Positions 25,120 to 33,669 of a stretch of 64,000 bases of DNA are shown here, piece by piece (the stretch's first letter is position 1; the number at the start of each line of letters is the position of its first letter). Both the position numbers and the translations under genes were made by a program. The notes below the pieces were generated by a model. The model was given only the letters and a program-made list of their open reading frames with translations. It ran no database searches and was not told the origin of the DNA. The DNA is from JBHJHP01 sp042219855 (GTDB lineage Bacteria; Bacteroidota; Bacteroidia; Bacteroidales; UBA5342), in assembly GCF_042219855.1 (NCBI RefSeq), contig NZ_JBHJHP010000001.1, positions 1 through 64,000 of the forward strand, in the 5' to 3' direction.

Positions 25120-26319
25120 ATGCCAATTATTTCAGAAAGAGGAATACGCATGCCGAAGTCCCCGATTCGTAAATTGGGGCCAATTTCGGATCAGGCTAAA
25201 GCCGACGGAGTAAAGGTATACCACCTGAACATCGGTCAGCCTGATCTTCCTTCGCCTCCCGAGGCATTGGAAGCTATTCGTAATATTCAGCGAACCATAC
25301 TGGAGTATTCGCCAAGTGAAGGATATTTAAGCTACAGGAAAAAACTGGCGGAATATTATCATACGTTTAATATTGATGTTACAGCAGAAGATATTATCGT
25401 CACAACCGGTGGAAGCGAGGCGGTGACCTTTGCTTTTATGTCATGTCTTGATCCGGGAGATGAAATTATTGTACCGGAACCCTCATATGCCAACTATACT
25501 GCTTTTGCCATAGCTGCAGGTGCGATAATAAAAACGATTCCTTCGCATATTGAAGATGGTTTTGCCCTCCCACCTGTTGAAAAGTTTGAGGAACTGATAA
25601 CAGACAGGACGAAAGGGATTATGATATGTAACCCGAATAACCCTACCGGTTATCTTTATACGCAGAAGGAGCTTGACAGCATAAGGGATCTGGTGAAGAA
25701 GTATGACCTTTTCCTGTTTTCTGATGAAGTATACAGAGAGTTTTGTTATACCGGTGCACCGTATATCTCCGCTTTTCATTTGGAAGGAATTGAGGATAAT
25801 GTAATACTGTTTGACTCGGTATCAAAACGTTACAGCGAATGTGGAATACGGATTGGAGCTCTGGTGTCAAAGAACAAGGCGGTGAAGGATAACGTAATTA
25901 AATTCTGCCAGGCCAGATTAAGTCCGCCATTGATTGGCCAGATTGCTGGTGAAGCTTCGCTTGGAACCTCGCAGGAATACATGCTGAATGTTTATAATCA
26001 GTATGTTGAACGCCGTAAGTTTCTGGTGGACCGGTTGAACCGGATTAACGGAGTGTACTGTCCCATACCAATGGGGGCGTTTTATTGCGTGGCCCGCTTA
26101 CCTATTGATGATGCGGATCGCTTTTGTGCCTGGTTGTTAAGTGACTACAGGCTGAATAATGAAACGATATTTATGGCACCTATGTCAGGGTTTTATACGA
26201 CCCCGGACCTGGGCAAGGATGAAGTTAGAATTGCATACGTCTTAAATAAGGACGATCTGCGAAAAAGTGTGATCATTCTTGAAGAAGCATTGAAAGTCTA
26301 TCCCGGCAGAACAATTTAG
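25120..26319 (+). CDS. PLP-dependent aminotransferase, class I/II
   Basis: A 399-residue fold-type I aminotransferase of the aspartate aminotransferase superfamily. It shows YHLNIGQPDLPSPPEAL, TTGGSEAV (cofactor phosphate site), NPNNPTGYLY, FSDEVYREF and the PLP lysine Lys236 in DSVSKRYSECGIRIGA. The N-terminal RGIRMPKSPIRKL and the overall layout match the Bacteroidota group annotated simply as pyridoxal phosphate-dependent aminotransferases. The amino donor is probably glutamate or aspartate; precise substrate unknown. Single-gene unit with its own terminator. Confidence 0.9.
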   Translation: MPIISERGIRMPKSPIRKLGPISDQAKADGVKVYHLNIGQPDLPSPPEALEAIRNIQRTILEYSPSEGYLSYRKKLAEYYHTFNIDVTAEDIIVTTGGSEAVTFAFMSCLDPGDEIIVPEPSYANYTAFAIAAGAIIKTIPSHIEDGFALPPVEKFEELITDRTKGIMICNPNNPTGYLYTQKELDSIRDLVKKYDLFLFSDEVYREFCYTGAPYISAFHLEGIEDNVILFDSVSKRYSECGIRIGALVSKNKAVKDNVIKFCQARLSPPLIGQIAGEASLGTSQEYMLNVYNQYVERRKFLVDRLNRINGVYCPIPMGAFYCVARLPIDDADRFCAWLLSDYRLNNETIFMAPMSGFYTTPDLGKDEVRIAYVLNKDDLRKSVIILEEALKVYPGRTI

Positions 26320-26342
26320 GAACTGCTTAACATTATATAAGA

Positions 26343-26373
26343 GGCACTGAATTTTAATCAGTGCCTTTTTTTT
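26343..26373 (+). terminator. Intrinsic terminator after the aminotransferase gene
   Basis: GGCACTGA/TCAGTGCC stem with a seven-base AT loop, followed by eight T. Confidence 0.92.
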
Positions 26374-26400
26374 CTACATTTGTGAAAATTCATTACAACG

Positions 26401-27645
26401 TTGAATCTCGAATATTTTATAGCAAAAAACATTTATAAAGGCAGTTCAGAAAGTACCCGGTTTTCGGGACCTGCTGTAAAGGTTGCTATTGCCGGTATTG
26501 CTCTCGGACTTGCTGTAATGATTATCTCTGTAGCTATTGTTACAGGGTTTAAAAAGGAAATCAGGGCAAAAGTTATTGGCTTCGGATCCCACATCCGAAT
26601 TTCAAATTTTGATAATAACAACAGCTTTGAGACGGTACCCATAAAAGCGGATACTTCATTTGTTGCCTCATTGTATAAAATTGAAGGGGTAAAAAAAATT
26701 CAGTCCTATGCAACAAAACCCGGAATCATAAAACATGGCGATGCTGTACAGGGTGTTATTCTCAAAGGTTTTGATACTGATTTTGACCACTCTTTTATCG
26801 ATCAGAACCTGGTGAGTGGTAAACCGGTTCAGTTTGGAAGCGGTACCCGGAATGACAGTGTCATGATTTCTGAACGGCTGGCTAAAATGATGCATCTGAA
26901 GTTAGGGGATAAATTTAATACCTTCTTCTTCCAGAATAAAATAAGGGCGCGCAGTTTTTATGTCAAAGGTATTTTTCGCACGAATTTTCCTGAGTTTGAC
27001 AAGCTGTTTGTTCTTGTCGATATCCGGCATATAAAAAAACTCAATAACTGGAATGATAACCAGGTGAGTGGTTTTGAGATTATTATTGATGATTTTGATC
27101 ATCTGGATCAGATCGGGCGGGAAGTTTTTCTTAAAACAGCAAATAAATTTGATGACAAGGGCTCATCTCTTTTATCCAGAACCATAAAGGAATTGCATCC
27201 GGATATATTTGGCTGGCTGGATTTGCTGGATATGAATGTATGGATTATTCTGGCTTTAATGCTCACAGTGGCCTCTTTTAATATGATATCAGGTGTACTG
27301 ATCCTTATTCTTGAACGGACTGCAACAATCGGGTTACTCAAATCTCTTGGGGCCAGAAACTGGTCTGTCAGGAAAATCTTTTTATATAATGCCTCCTTTC
27401 TTATACTTAAGGGATTGTTCTGGGGAAATGTAATTGGAGTTCTGCTTTGTCTTGCCCAGTATTATTTCAGGTTTATTCCGCTTGATCCTGTAAATTACTA
27501 TGTGGATACCGTTCCAATAAATCTGAAACTGTGGCATGTTCTGGCATTAAATGCCGGATCCATGATTATGATTGTCTTAATGATGGTTTTGCCTTCTTAC
27601 ATTATTACAAAGATCAATCCTTCAAAAACAATGAAATTTGAGTAA
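26401..27645 (+). CDS. FtsX/LolC-type ABC transporter permease
   Basis: A 414-residue inner-membrane permease. One N-terminal helix (about 25-48), a periplasmic MacB-like domain (about 50-265) and three C-terminal FtsX-domain helices (about 278-302, 328-350, 375-402) form the LolC/E and MacB architecture. RFSGPAVKVAIAGIALGLAVMI and ATIGLLKSLGARNWSVRKIFLYNA are characteristic. It starts with TTG at 26401; a -7 like TACATTTG is at 26375-26382. The ATPase partner is not adjacent. It most likely belongs to lipoprotein release (Lol). Confidence 0.87.
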   Translation: MNLEYFIAKNIYKGSSESTRFSGPAVKVAIAGIALGLAVMIISVAIVTGFKKEIRAKVIGFGSHIRISNFDNNNSFETVPIKADTSFVASLYKIEGVKKIQSYATKPGIIKHGDAVQGVILKGFDTDFDHSFIDQNLVSGKPVQFGSGTRNDSVMISERLAKMMHLKLGDKFNTFFFQNKIRARSFYVKGIFRTNFPEFDKLFVLVDIRHIKKLNNWNDNQVSGFEIIIDDFDHLDQIGREVFLKTANKFDDKGSSLLSRTIKELHPDIFGWLDLLDMNVWIILALMLTVASFNMISGVLILILERTATIGLLKSLGARNWSVRKIFLYNASFLILKGLFWGNVIGVLLCLAQYYFRFIPLDPVNYYVDTVPINLKLWHVLALNAGSMIMIVLMMVLPSYIITKINPSKTMKFE

Positions 27646-27646
27646 T

Positions 27647-28285
27647 ATGGTTGGGTTTCCTGAGTGGTTGGCAGAGCGTTTAAAACATGAACTTCCAGGA
27701 AAGGAAGCTCAGTTGAAAATGGTACCTCCGGCAAGCAGAACCAATCGTTTTGAGCCAATGCTTAATCCCGTTTTAAGCGGTGTGCTTTTGCTCCTCTTTA
27801 AAAAGGGGGAGAAGTGGCAGACCGTTTTTATTAAACGTCCGGTGTACAATGGTGCCCACAGCGGTCAGATAAGTTTGCCGGGTGGTAAAAAAGAAGAAGC
27901 AGATAAAGATCTGTCAGCAACTGCTTTACGCGAGACTTTTGAAGAAGTTGGTGTAAATCCGGACGATGTTCAGCTTTTAGGCAAACTAACAACGGTTCAG
28001 ATTCCTGTAAGTGGTTTTATTGTTGAACCATACGTGGGCTATATTGGTTATGAACCCATATTTATTCCGGATCCTGGTGAGGTAAAAGAGGTGATTACAG
28101 CAGAGCTGAGTTTATTTACTGATCCTGATATAAGAGATGTATTTACTTTCGTTAGGGGAACTTTCTCAATAGAAGCACCATATTATAAGTTGCATGGTGA
28201 AAAACTCTGGGGAGCCACGGCCATGATGATAAGCGAGTTCGAGGAAATTTGGAGAGAGTATTCTGAAAAGCGAACAACGAAGTAA
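27647..28285 (+). CDS. CoA pyrophosphatase-type Nudix hydrolase
   Basis: A 212-residue Nudix protein. SGQISLPGGKKEEAD followed by ALRETFEEVGV gives a full Nudix box, and the NGAHSGQISLPGG lead-in matches the UPF0035 signature of CoA diphosphohydrolases, which cut CoA to 4'-phosphopantetheine and 3',5'-ADP. The ATG at 27647 begins 1 base after the permease stop, so the genes are co-transcribed; the longer frame with a TTG start (27638) is less likely. Confidence 0.9.
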   Translation: MVGFPEWLAERLKHELPGKEAQLKMVPPASRTNRFEPMLNPVLSGVLLLLFKKGEKWQTVFIKRPVYNGAHSGQISLPGGKKEEADKDLSATALRETFEEVGVNPDDVQLLGKLTTVQIPVSGFIVEPYVGYIGYEPIFIPDPGEVKEVITAELSLFTDPDIRDVFTFVRGTFSIEAPYYKLHGEKLWGATAMMISEFEEIWREYSEKRTTK

Positions 28286-28293
28286 AAAAATGA

Positions 28294-28301
28294 TACTTTT
28301 G
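28294..28301 (+). promoter_or_regulatory. -7 promoter element of the first peptide transporter gene
   Basis: TACTTTTG fits TAnnTTTG, 35 bases upstream of the ATG at 28337; no TTTG partner at the usual distance. Confidence 0.35.
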
Positions 28302-28336
28302 TAAGTCAATACAGAAAAACTAAAAACAAGGTATAA

Positions 28337-29830
28337 ATGAAAAACAAGAGCACGGCTTTCTTTGGACACCCGATAGGCCTGTTAACACTGTTCTCTACAG
28401 AGATGTGGGAGCGGTTTAATTATTATGGCATGCGGGCATTACTTATGTTGTTTTTAACAGCTTCATTCGCCACCGGCGGATTTGGAATGGAGCAAAATGC
28501 AGCACAGGTCATTTATGGTATTTTTACAGGAATGGTGTATGTAACACCGATTATTGGTGGTATGCTGGCAGATAAAATTCTGGGTCAGCGTAAAACCATC
28601 TACATAGGTGCCATGACCATGGCTATAGGTCAGTTTTTACTGGCATATTCAGCCATAATCAGTCCTGCTAATTATGAATATAAGCAAACAATATTCTTTA
28701 TTGGTTTAGGTGTGCTTATCTGTGGGAACGGTTTTTTTAAGCCGAATATTTCCACAATGGTAGGTGATCTGTACGAAATTAGCGATCCAAGGCGCGATGG
28801 TGCATTTACAATTTTCTATATGGGTATCAACATCGGAGCCACTATTGGTCCGCTTATCTCAGGATGGTTGGGTGAAGATATAGCATGGGAATACGGTTTT
28901 CTGGCTGCAGCAGTCGCCATGTTAATTGGCTTTACCTGGTTCTACTTTTCACATGGGGCGCTTGGAACAACCGGTATGCCTCCGAAGTATAACAGAACCA
29001 AAACTACTCTTACAGGAAAGGACCGGTTGGATATCGTATTATACATTGCAGGTATTATTGGTTTGGTAACGATTTTCGTTCTTGGGTGGAAAGAAATCCC
29101 AAGTGTAATTCAAAATATTCTTGTCATAGGTGTTGCTATTTTTGCTGTTGGTTACTTAGGCCGGATTATTTACAAGAATACCAATGGGAAAACAGAGTGG
29201 AGTCGTGTTACGGTTATTCTGATACTTGCGTTGGTTAATATCTTTTTCTGGAGTGGATTTGAGCAGACAGGAAGTACATTTAATATATTTATCAGGGATC
29301 AGGTAGACAGAACCATTGGTAGTTTTGAGGTTCCTGCAACATGGTTCCAGACAATCAATGCCATATTTATAGTCGTGTTCGCACCTTTATTTACCATTTT
29401 GTGGGCCAAGCTGGATAAATGGAAAATTAATCCGAATACACCAATGAAGTTCTCATGGAGTTTGTTTCTGTTGAGTGCGGGATTTGTGGTTATGGCATTT
29501 GCAAATGAAAGAGCTTCTTCCGGTATTTTAGTTAGTCCGCTTTGGCTGGTGGCTGTATTTATGTTACATACCTGGGGTGAGTTGTTTATGTCACCTATTG
29601 GTTTGTCTATGGTTACAAAATTGTCTCCTGCAAAACTGGTTTCTACTATGATGGGAATCTGGATGGGGTCATTTGCACTGGGGAACTACCTGGCAGCAAT
29701 GTTAAAACCAATTGTCGAGAAATTTGATTTGCCACTTTATTGGTTCATTGCCATTGAAACGGCCATAGTTGGTGTGATTATGGCTATTGCAGCTCCATTC
29801 CTGAAAAAAATGATGAAGGGTTTGAAGTAA
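28337..29830 (+). CDS. POT family proton-dependent peptide transporter 1
   Basis: A 497-residue inner-membrane MFS transporter of the PTR2/DtpT family that imports di- and tripeptides with protons. About 12-14 helices. ExxERF-type motif EMWERFNYYGMRALL lies in helix 1, and FYMGINIGATIGPLISGWLGE is the PTR2 signature in helix 5. A paralogue follows 148 bases downstream after a terminator, so each is its own unit. Confidence 0.94.
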   Translation: MKNKSTAFFGHPIGLLTLFSTEMWERFNYYGMRALLMLFLTASFATGGFGMEQNAAQVIYGIFTGMVYVTPIIGGMLADKILGQRKTIYIGAMTMAIGQFLLAYSAIISPANYEYKQTIFFIGLGVLICGNGFFKPNISTMVGDLYEISDPRRDGAFTIFYMGINIGATIGPLISGWLGEDIAWEYGFLAAAVAMLIGFTWFYFSHGALGTTGMPPKYNRTKTTLTGKDRLDIVLYIAGIIGLVTIFVLGWKEIPSVIQNILVIGVAIFAVGYLGRIIYKNTNGKTEWSRVTVILILALVNIFFWSGFEQTGSTFNIFIRDQVDRTIGSFEVPATWFQTINAIFIVVFAPLFTILWAKLDKWKINPNTPMKFSWSLFLLSAGFVVMAFANERASSGILVSPLWLVAVFMLHTWGELFMSPIGLSMVTKLSPAKLVSTMMGIWMGSFALGNYLAAMLKPIVEKFDLPLYWFIAIETAIVGVIMAIAAPFLKKMMKGLK

Positions 29831-29854
29831 TATTACTTATATATACCATATGAG

Positions 29855-29880
29855 ACCCCGGAATTTATCCGGGGTTTTTT
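29855..29880 (+). terminator. Intrinsic terminator between the two peptide transporter genes
   Basis: ACCCCGGA/TCCGGGGT stem, five-base loop, followed by six T. Confidence 0.9.
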
Positions 29881-29978
29881 GTTTACCCTTATGACTTTTA
29901 TCAGTTCATGAAATTCTATTGGAATATTTCGCTACATTTGCTTTTTAGGTATTTCATTTAACATCTAAACACATAACA

Positions 29979-31697
29979 ATGAGCAAAGAACGACATCATC
30001 CAAGAGGATTAATGATCTTGTTTTTTACCGAGATGTGGGAACGGTTTGGTTACTATCTGATGCTCGGTATTTTTACACTTTACATGACAGAGTCCAAAGG
30101 TGCATCCTTTCCCGGACTGGGGATGAGTAAATTTGAAGCCGCTGATATATATGGAACATATCTGGCTCTGGTTTATCTGACTCCGTTTTTTGGAGGACTT
30201 CTGGCAGACCGGGTTTTCGGTTACAGACTCTCCATTTATCTAGGAGGCTCACTGATGGCATTGGGCTACATCGGATTATCCATTCCGGACAGCATGCCAG
30301 TTTTTTATAGTTCGCTGCTGCTGATAATCCTCGGGAATGGTTTGTTTAAACCCAACATTTCTGTGCTTCTTGGAAAACTCTATGAGAAACCGGAATATGA
30401 AGCCCGAAAGGATAATGGGTTTAATATATTCTATATGGGCATAAATATCGGTGCTTTCGTATGCAACTTTGTGGCTGCATATCTTCGTTTAACCTATGGC
30501 TGGGGCTGGGCATTTGCAGCTGCCGGTATCGGAATGTTTGTCGGATTGATATGGTTCACATATGGAAACTTTTCCACACCGGAACTTAAAGAGGCTGATA
30601 AAATAGCTCCAAAGAGAGAAAACGATATGAGCCTTTTGCGTATATTTTCAACTATGTTTTTGCCCGCATTTGGTGCTGCTGCCCTGGGCTGGTTGATTCC
30701 CAATAATATTTTCGGAAGCGACTCAACTGATGCATTTATCTTTTTCTGTTTACCGGTACTTTATTATTTCTATAATGTATGGCGGACAGCGGATAAAAAT
30801 GAGAAGGAACCTATTGCAGCCCTTCTGGCCATATTTGGTGTAGTCATTATATTCTGGGCTGTTTTTCACCAGAACGGATCAGCCCTGACTTACTGGACAC
30901 AATACAATACCAAGCGCGATGTTGGGCAAAATACCGAAATGGTATTGAATAAAATAGCCAGTACCGAGGAGGTTTCAACTGTTCCGCGAGAGCGGGAGAT
31001 TGTAGGATTGCATGGAGAGCCCCGGGGAACTGAAATTGGAATGAGTTATTATTTTGACAACTACACCGGGGAATTGCCCAAGGGTAATCTTGAAGGAAAA
31101 CCGGCAGACATTTCAGAAGAAACCTGGGATGCTATTCCAAAGGATGAACGCTCGGATTATGGTAAGCTTAAGTTATGGCCAACCGAACTTCAGGCATCAA
31201 TAAATCCGGGTTTTGTTGTACTCCTGACTCCTTTAGTTGTGGCATTTTTTGGATTTCTAAGACGACGTAAAAAAGAACCGACCACACCCGGGAAAATTGC
31301 ATGGGGAATGCTGATATCGGCCTTTTCCTGGCTGATTATGGTGGCAGCAGCAATTTTTTCAAAGAATGGCGCAGATAAAGCTTCTGTTTTCTGGCTCTTT
31401 GGTGTTTACGGGGTAATAACAATAGGAGAGCTTTGCCTGAGTCCGATGGGTTTATCCCTGGTCTCTAAGATGGCCCCTAAACGAATTGCGGCATTAATGA
31501 TGGGGGGCTGGTTCTTATCAACAGCCATTGGCAATAAACTGTCCGGTGTGTTATCGGGAATGTGGGATCTGTTTGAGAAAAAGTCCAATTTTTTCCTGAC
31601 GAATGCTATTCTCACATTCGGTGCATTTCTTGTTATTTTCTTTATCATGAAATGGCTTAAGAGGGTCTACACAGAACATGTAATCAGTAAACAATAA
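29979..31697 (+). CDS. POT family proton-dependent peptide transporter 2
   Basis: A 572-residue paralogue of the preceding transporter, with EMWERFGYYLMLGIF and FYMGINIGAFVCN. It is about 75 residues longer: an extra hydrophilic segment at about 310-405 (NTKRDVGQNTEMVLNKI through DYGKLKLWPTELQ) follows the FHQNGSALTYW helix and should form a loop between helices 7 and 8. This long-loop form is, as I recall, common among Bacteroidota. A -7 like TACATTTG lies at 29933-29940. Confidence 0.92.
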   Translation: MSKERHHPRGLMILFFTEMWERFGYYLMLGIFTLYMTESKGASFPGLGMSKFEAADIYGTYLALVYLTPFFGGLLADRVFGYRLSIYLGGSLMALGYIGLSIPDSMPVFYSSLLLIILGNGLFKPNISVLLGKLYEKPEYEARKDNGFNIFYMGINIGAFVCNFVAAYLRLTYGWGWAFAAAGIGMFVGLIWFTYGNFSTPELKEADKIAPKRENDMSLLRIFSTMFLPAFGAAALGWLIPNNIFGSDSTDAFIFFCLPVLYYFYNVWRTADKNEKEPIAALLAIFGVVIIFWAVFHQNGSALTYWTQYNTKRDVGQNTEMVLNKIASTEEVSTVPREREIVGLHGEPRGTEIGMSYYFDNYTGELPKGNLEGKPADISEETWDAIPKDERSDYGKLKLWPTELQASINPGFVVLLTPLVVAFFGFLRRRKKEPTTPGKIAWGMLISAFSWLIMVAAAIFSKNGADKASVFWLFGVYGVITIGELCLSPMGLSLVSKMAPKRIAALMMGGWFLSTAIGNKLSGVLSGMWDLFEKKSNFFLTNAILTFGAFLVIFFIMKWLKRVYTEHVISKQ

Positions 31698-31704
31698 AAG
31701 AAAA

Positions 31705-31735
31705 GAGCGTTGCAGGGATGCAACGCTCTTTTTTT
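31705..31735. terminator. Bidirectional terminator between the transporter and DHOD-like genes
   Basis: A perfect 10-bp stem GAGCGTTGCA/TGCAACGCTC with a four-base loop; seven T on the plus strand and TTTTCTTTTAT on the minus strand. It serves both convergent genes. Confidence 0.9.
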
Positions 31736-31751
31736 GAATGATTGATTTGAA

Positions 31752-32765
31752 TTAACGGATATCTTCTGTTAAAAACAATGGTTTTTGTTTGAGTAAGATA
31801 TCAACGTATTGTGCACGCGTATACTGCGTTTTGTCTTTAATATTTATGTGTGCGAGTTTACCTCTGAAATCATCAAGTGACTTATATCCTTTTGATGTCA
31901 TCCAGCCATCCAGCCTATCCAGAATTGTTGGAATATGTTTCCATCCCCATTTATATATAACGCTTACAATCTGAACTGAATTGGCACCGGCAAGAATCAT
32001 ACTCACTACATCGTTCCAGGTATATATTCCGGTATTACTGACGATATCGGCTTCAATTTTACCGTACAATAAACCAGCAAATCTTAAAGCGTATAAGCGC
32101 TCTTCGGGTTCAGTGTAATCCCAGCTTAAAGCAAATTCTTCCTTGTGTGTATCAATGGTCGGTAAAAACAATCGGTTGAACAACACAAACGAATTGGCTC
32201 CTGCCTTATCAAGTCGCTCTATCAGGTTTAACGGATTTGTATAATATCGGCTCAGCTTTACCTGAACCGGAAGATTTGTTGCCTTTTTCACGGCTTCTAC
32301 AATCCTGACCTGGTAATCTTCAATTTCCTTAGCAGTCCGTTCAAGCTTTTTAGGCGTATCATAAAAGTTCAGTTCAAGGCCGGCAATACCGGTTTCTGCA
32401 AGTGCTTTTGCATATTCTACCCAGGTTTGTTCAAACACACAGTTAATGCTTGCAAATACGGGTATATTAACTGCATTAACAGCTGCTTTTAATTTTAAAA
32501 TATGTTCACCGGGCCCGCTATGCTCCACAACCGGAAACAGGTTTGTCATTTCTGCATTACGATCATCATACTGATGAAGCTGTTCGTCAAGCTCATATGC
32601 CTCGCGCATAATCTGTTCTTCGAATAAACTTTTAAAAACGATGGCAGAAATACCGGCTTCTTCTAATTCCTTTAACTTTTCGGGATGATTTGATAGGCTG
32701 CAGGCCCCTAAAACAAGTGGGTTTTTAAGTTCAACACCCATTAACTTTGTAGTGAGATTATTCAT
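31752..32765 (-). CDS. Dihydroorotate dehydrogenase-like FMN protein
   Basis: A 337-residue TIM-barrel flavoprotein related to PyrD. The N-terminus MGVELKNPLVLGACSLSNHPEKLKEL and the C-terminal NTGIYTWNDVVSMILAGANSVQIVS, where phosphate of FMN binds, match the DHOD-like family. The substrate-loop region differs from true class 1 DHODs (VKLSRYYTNPLNLIERLDKAGA with ELNFYDTP), and in Bacteroidota this type is annotated only as DHOD-like. Not necessarily involved in pyrimidine synthesis. Confidence 0.85.
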   Translation of the reverse strand: MNNLTTKLMGVELKNPLVLGACSLSNHPEKLKELEEAGISAIVFKSLFEEQIMREAYELDEQLHQYDDRNAEMTNLFPVVEHSGPGEHILKLKAAVNAVNIPVFASINCVFEQTWVEYAKALAETGIAGLELNFYDTPKKLERTAKEIEDYQVRIVEAVKKATNLPVQVKLSRYYTNPLNLIERLDKAGANSFVLFNRLFLPTIDTHKEEFALSWDYTEPEERLYALRFAGLLYGKIEADIVSNTGIYTWNDVVSMILAGANSVQIVSVIYKWGWKHIPTILDRLDGWMTSKGYKSLDDFRGKLAHINIKDKTQYTRAQYVDILLKQKPLFLTEDIR

Positions 32766-32959
32766 GGCATTTTTGTTTTAAAAACATTTGGATTCTCCGA
32801 AAAGTTTAATTGAATTTTGAATTTTGCGTATAAAAGCTAAGTAAGTTGCGGATTAAGGATAGCTATGGTTTGTTAATCAGGGGATTACTGAAAGAAGAAA
32901 AATTAGGTATGCTTAAACTGATTTATGATCAAAAAAGGCTGTTTATTGTTACGATGAAC

Positions 32960-33409
32960 CTATGAGTCCATATAATGCTCTTCGAAATAGCTGAAGGTGT
33001 ACGTTTTATTTATGCCGTTCACCGATACGTGAATTTCTTTTGTTTTGGTGTCAATTCTTAAGTCGTCAAATGTATGCTTACTGAAATTCCGGTATACCCT
33101 AACATCAGGCATTAGTTGTTTTTGAATGAAAAAAACAGCAAAGCGTCCCTCTGCATTCCGGGCTTTAAAAACCATTTCGTAAGCGTAATAGTCGGGATAA
33201 AAGAGCCTGACCGGTTCCTGAGGTGTAACTTCAGATTTGTAAAGCTCTTCAAAAAATGCCAGTTCCGGTTTTTCAGAATACCTGCAGGGGATCAGTTCTT
33301 CATAATCAATATCAAGTATGCCCCACAGATCGTTCTTTTTAGCATAGTAGAAAAAAAGAATATCCTTAGTACCAAATTCTTCTATGTTATCGTATAAATA
33401 GTTGTTCAT
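32960..33409 (-). CDS. Hypothetical cytoplasmic protein with one WG-like repeat
   Basis: A 149-residue protein without signal or membrane helix. KNDLWGILDIDYEELIPCRYS matches one WG-type beta repeat (the pattern W-G-x-x-D-x-x-x-x-x-I-P-x-x-Y), and the rest is rich in aromatic residues and beta strands. No other family recognised. A single gene with no clear promoter or terminator. Confidence 0.65.
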   Translation of the reverse strand: MNNYLYDNIEEFGTKDILFFYYAKKNDLWGILDIDYEELIPCRYSEKPELAFFEELYKSEVTPQEPVRLFYPDYYAYEMVFKARNAEGRFAVFFIQKQLMPDVRVYRNFSKHTFDDLRIDTKTKEIHVSVNGINKTYTFSYFEEHYMDS

Positions 33410-33669
33410 TCAAGACGGTTGACGGGAAAATATTATCCTGTCCGATAATTCAGCATATTTAATATTAATTTTTAATCCTGAATTGCAAAGAAAATCAATT
33501 CATTCCTAAAAATATAAAATTATTATAACATTAATCTAAAATCAACACGTATTTGTAATTAGTTTGTTAAGAATGTATAATTGGCGTTTTTACTTCATCG
33601 GTGGATGTCTTAAATTCGTACTGTTCAGGATGCGGAACGCAATGTTATTTATAACAAAAAACAGTAACG

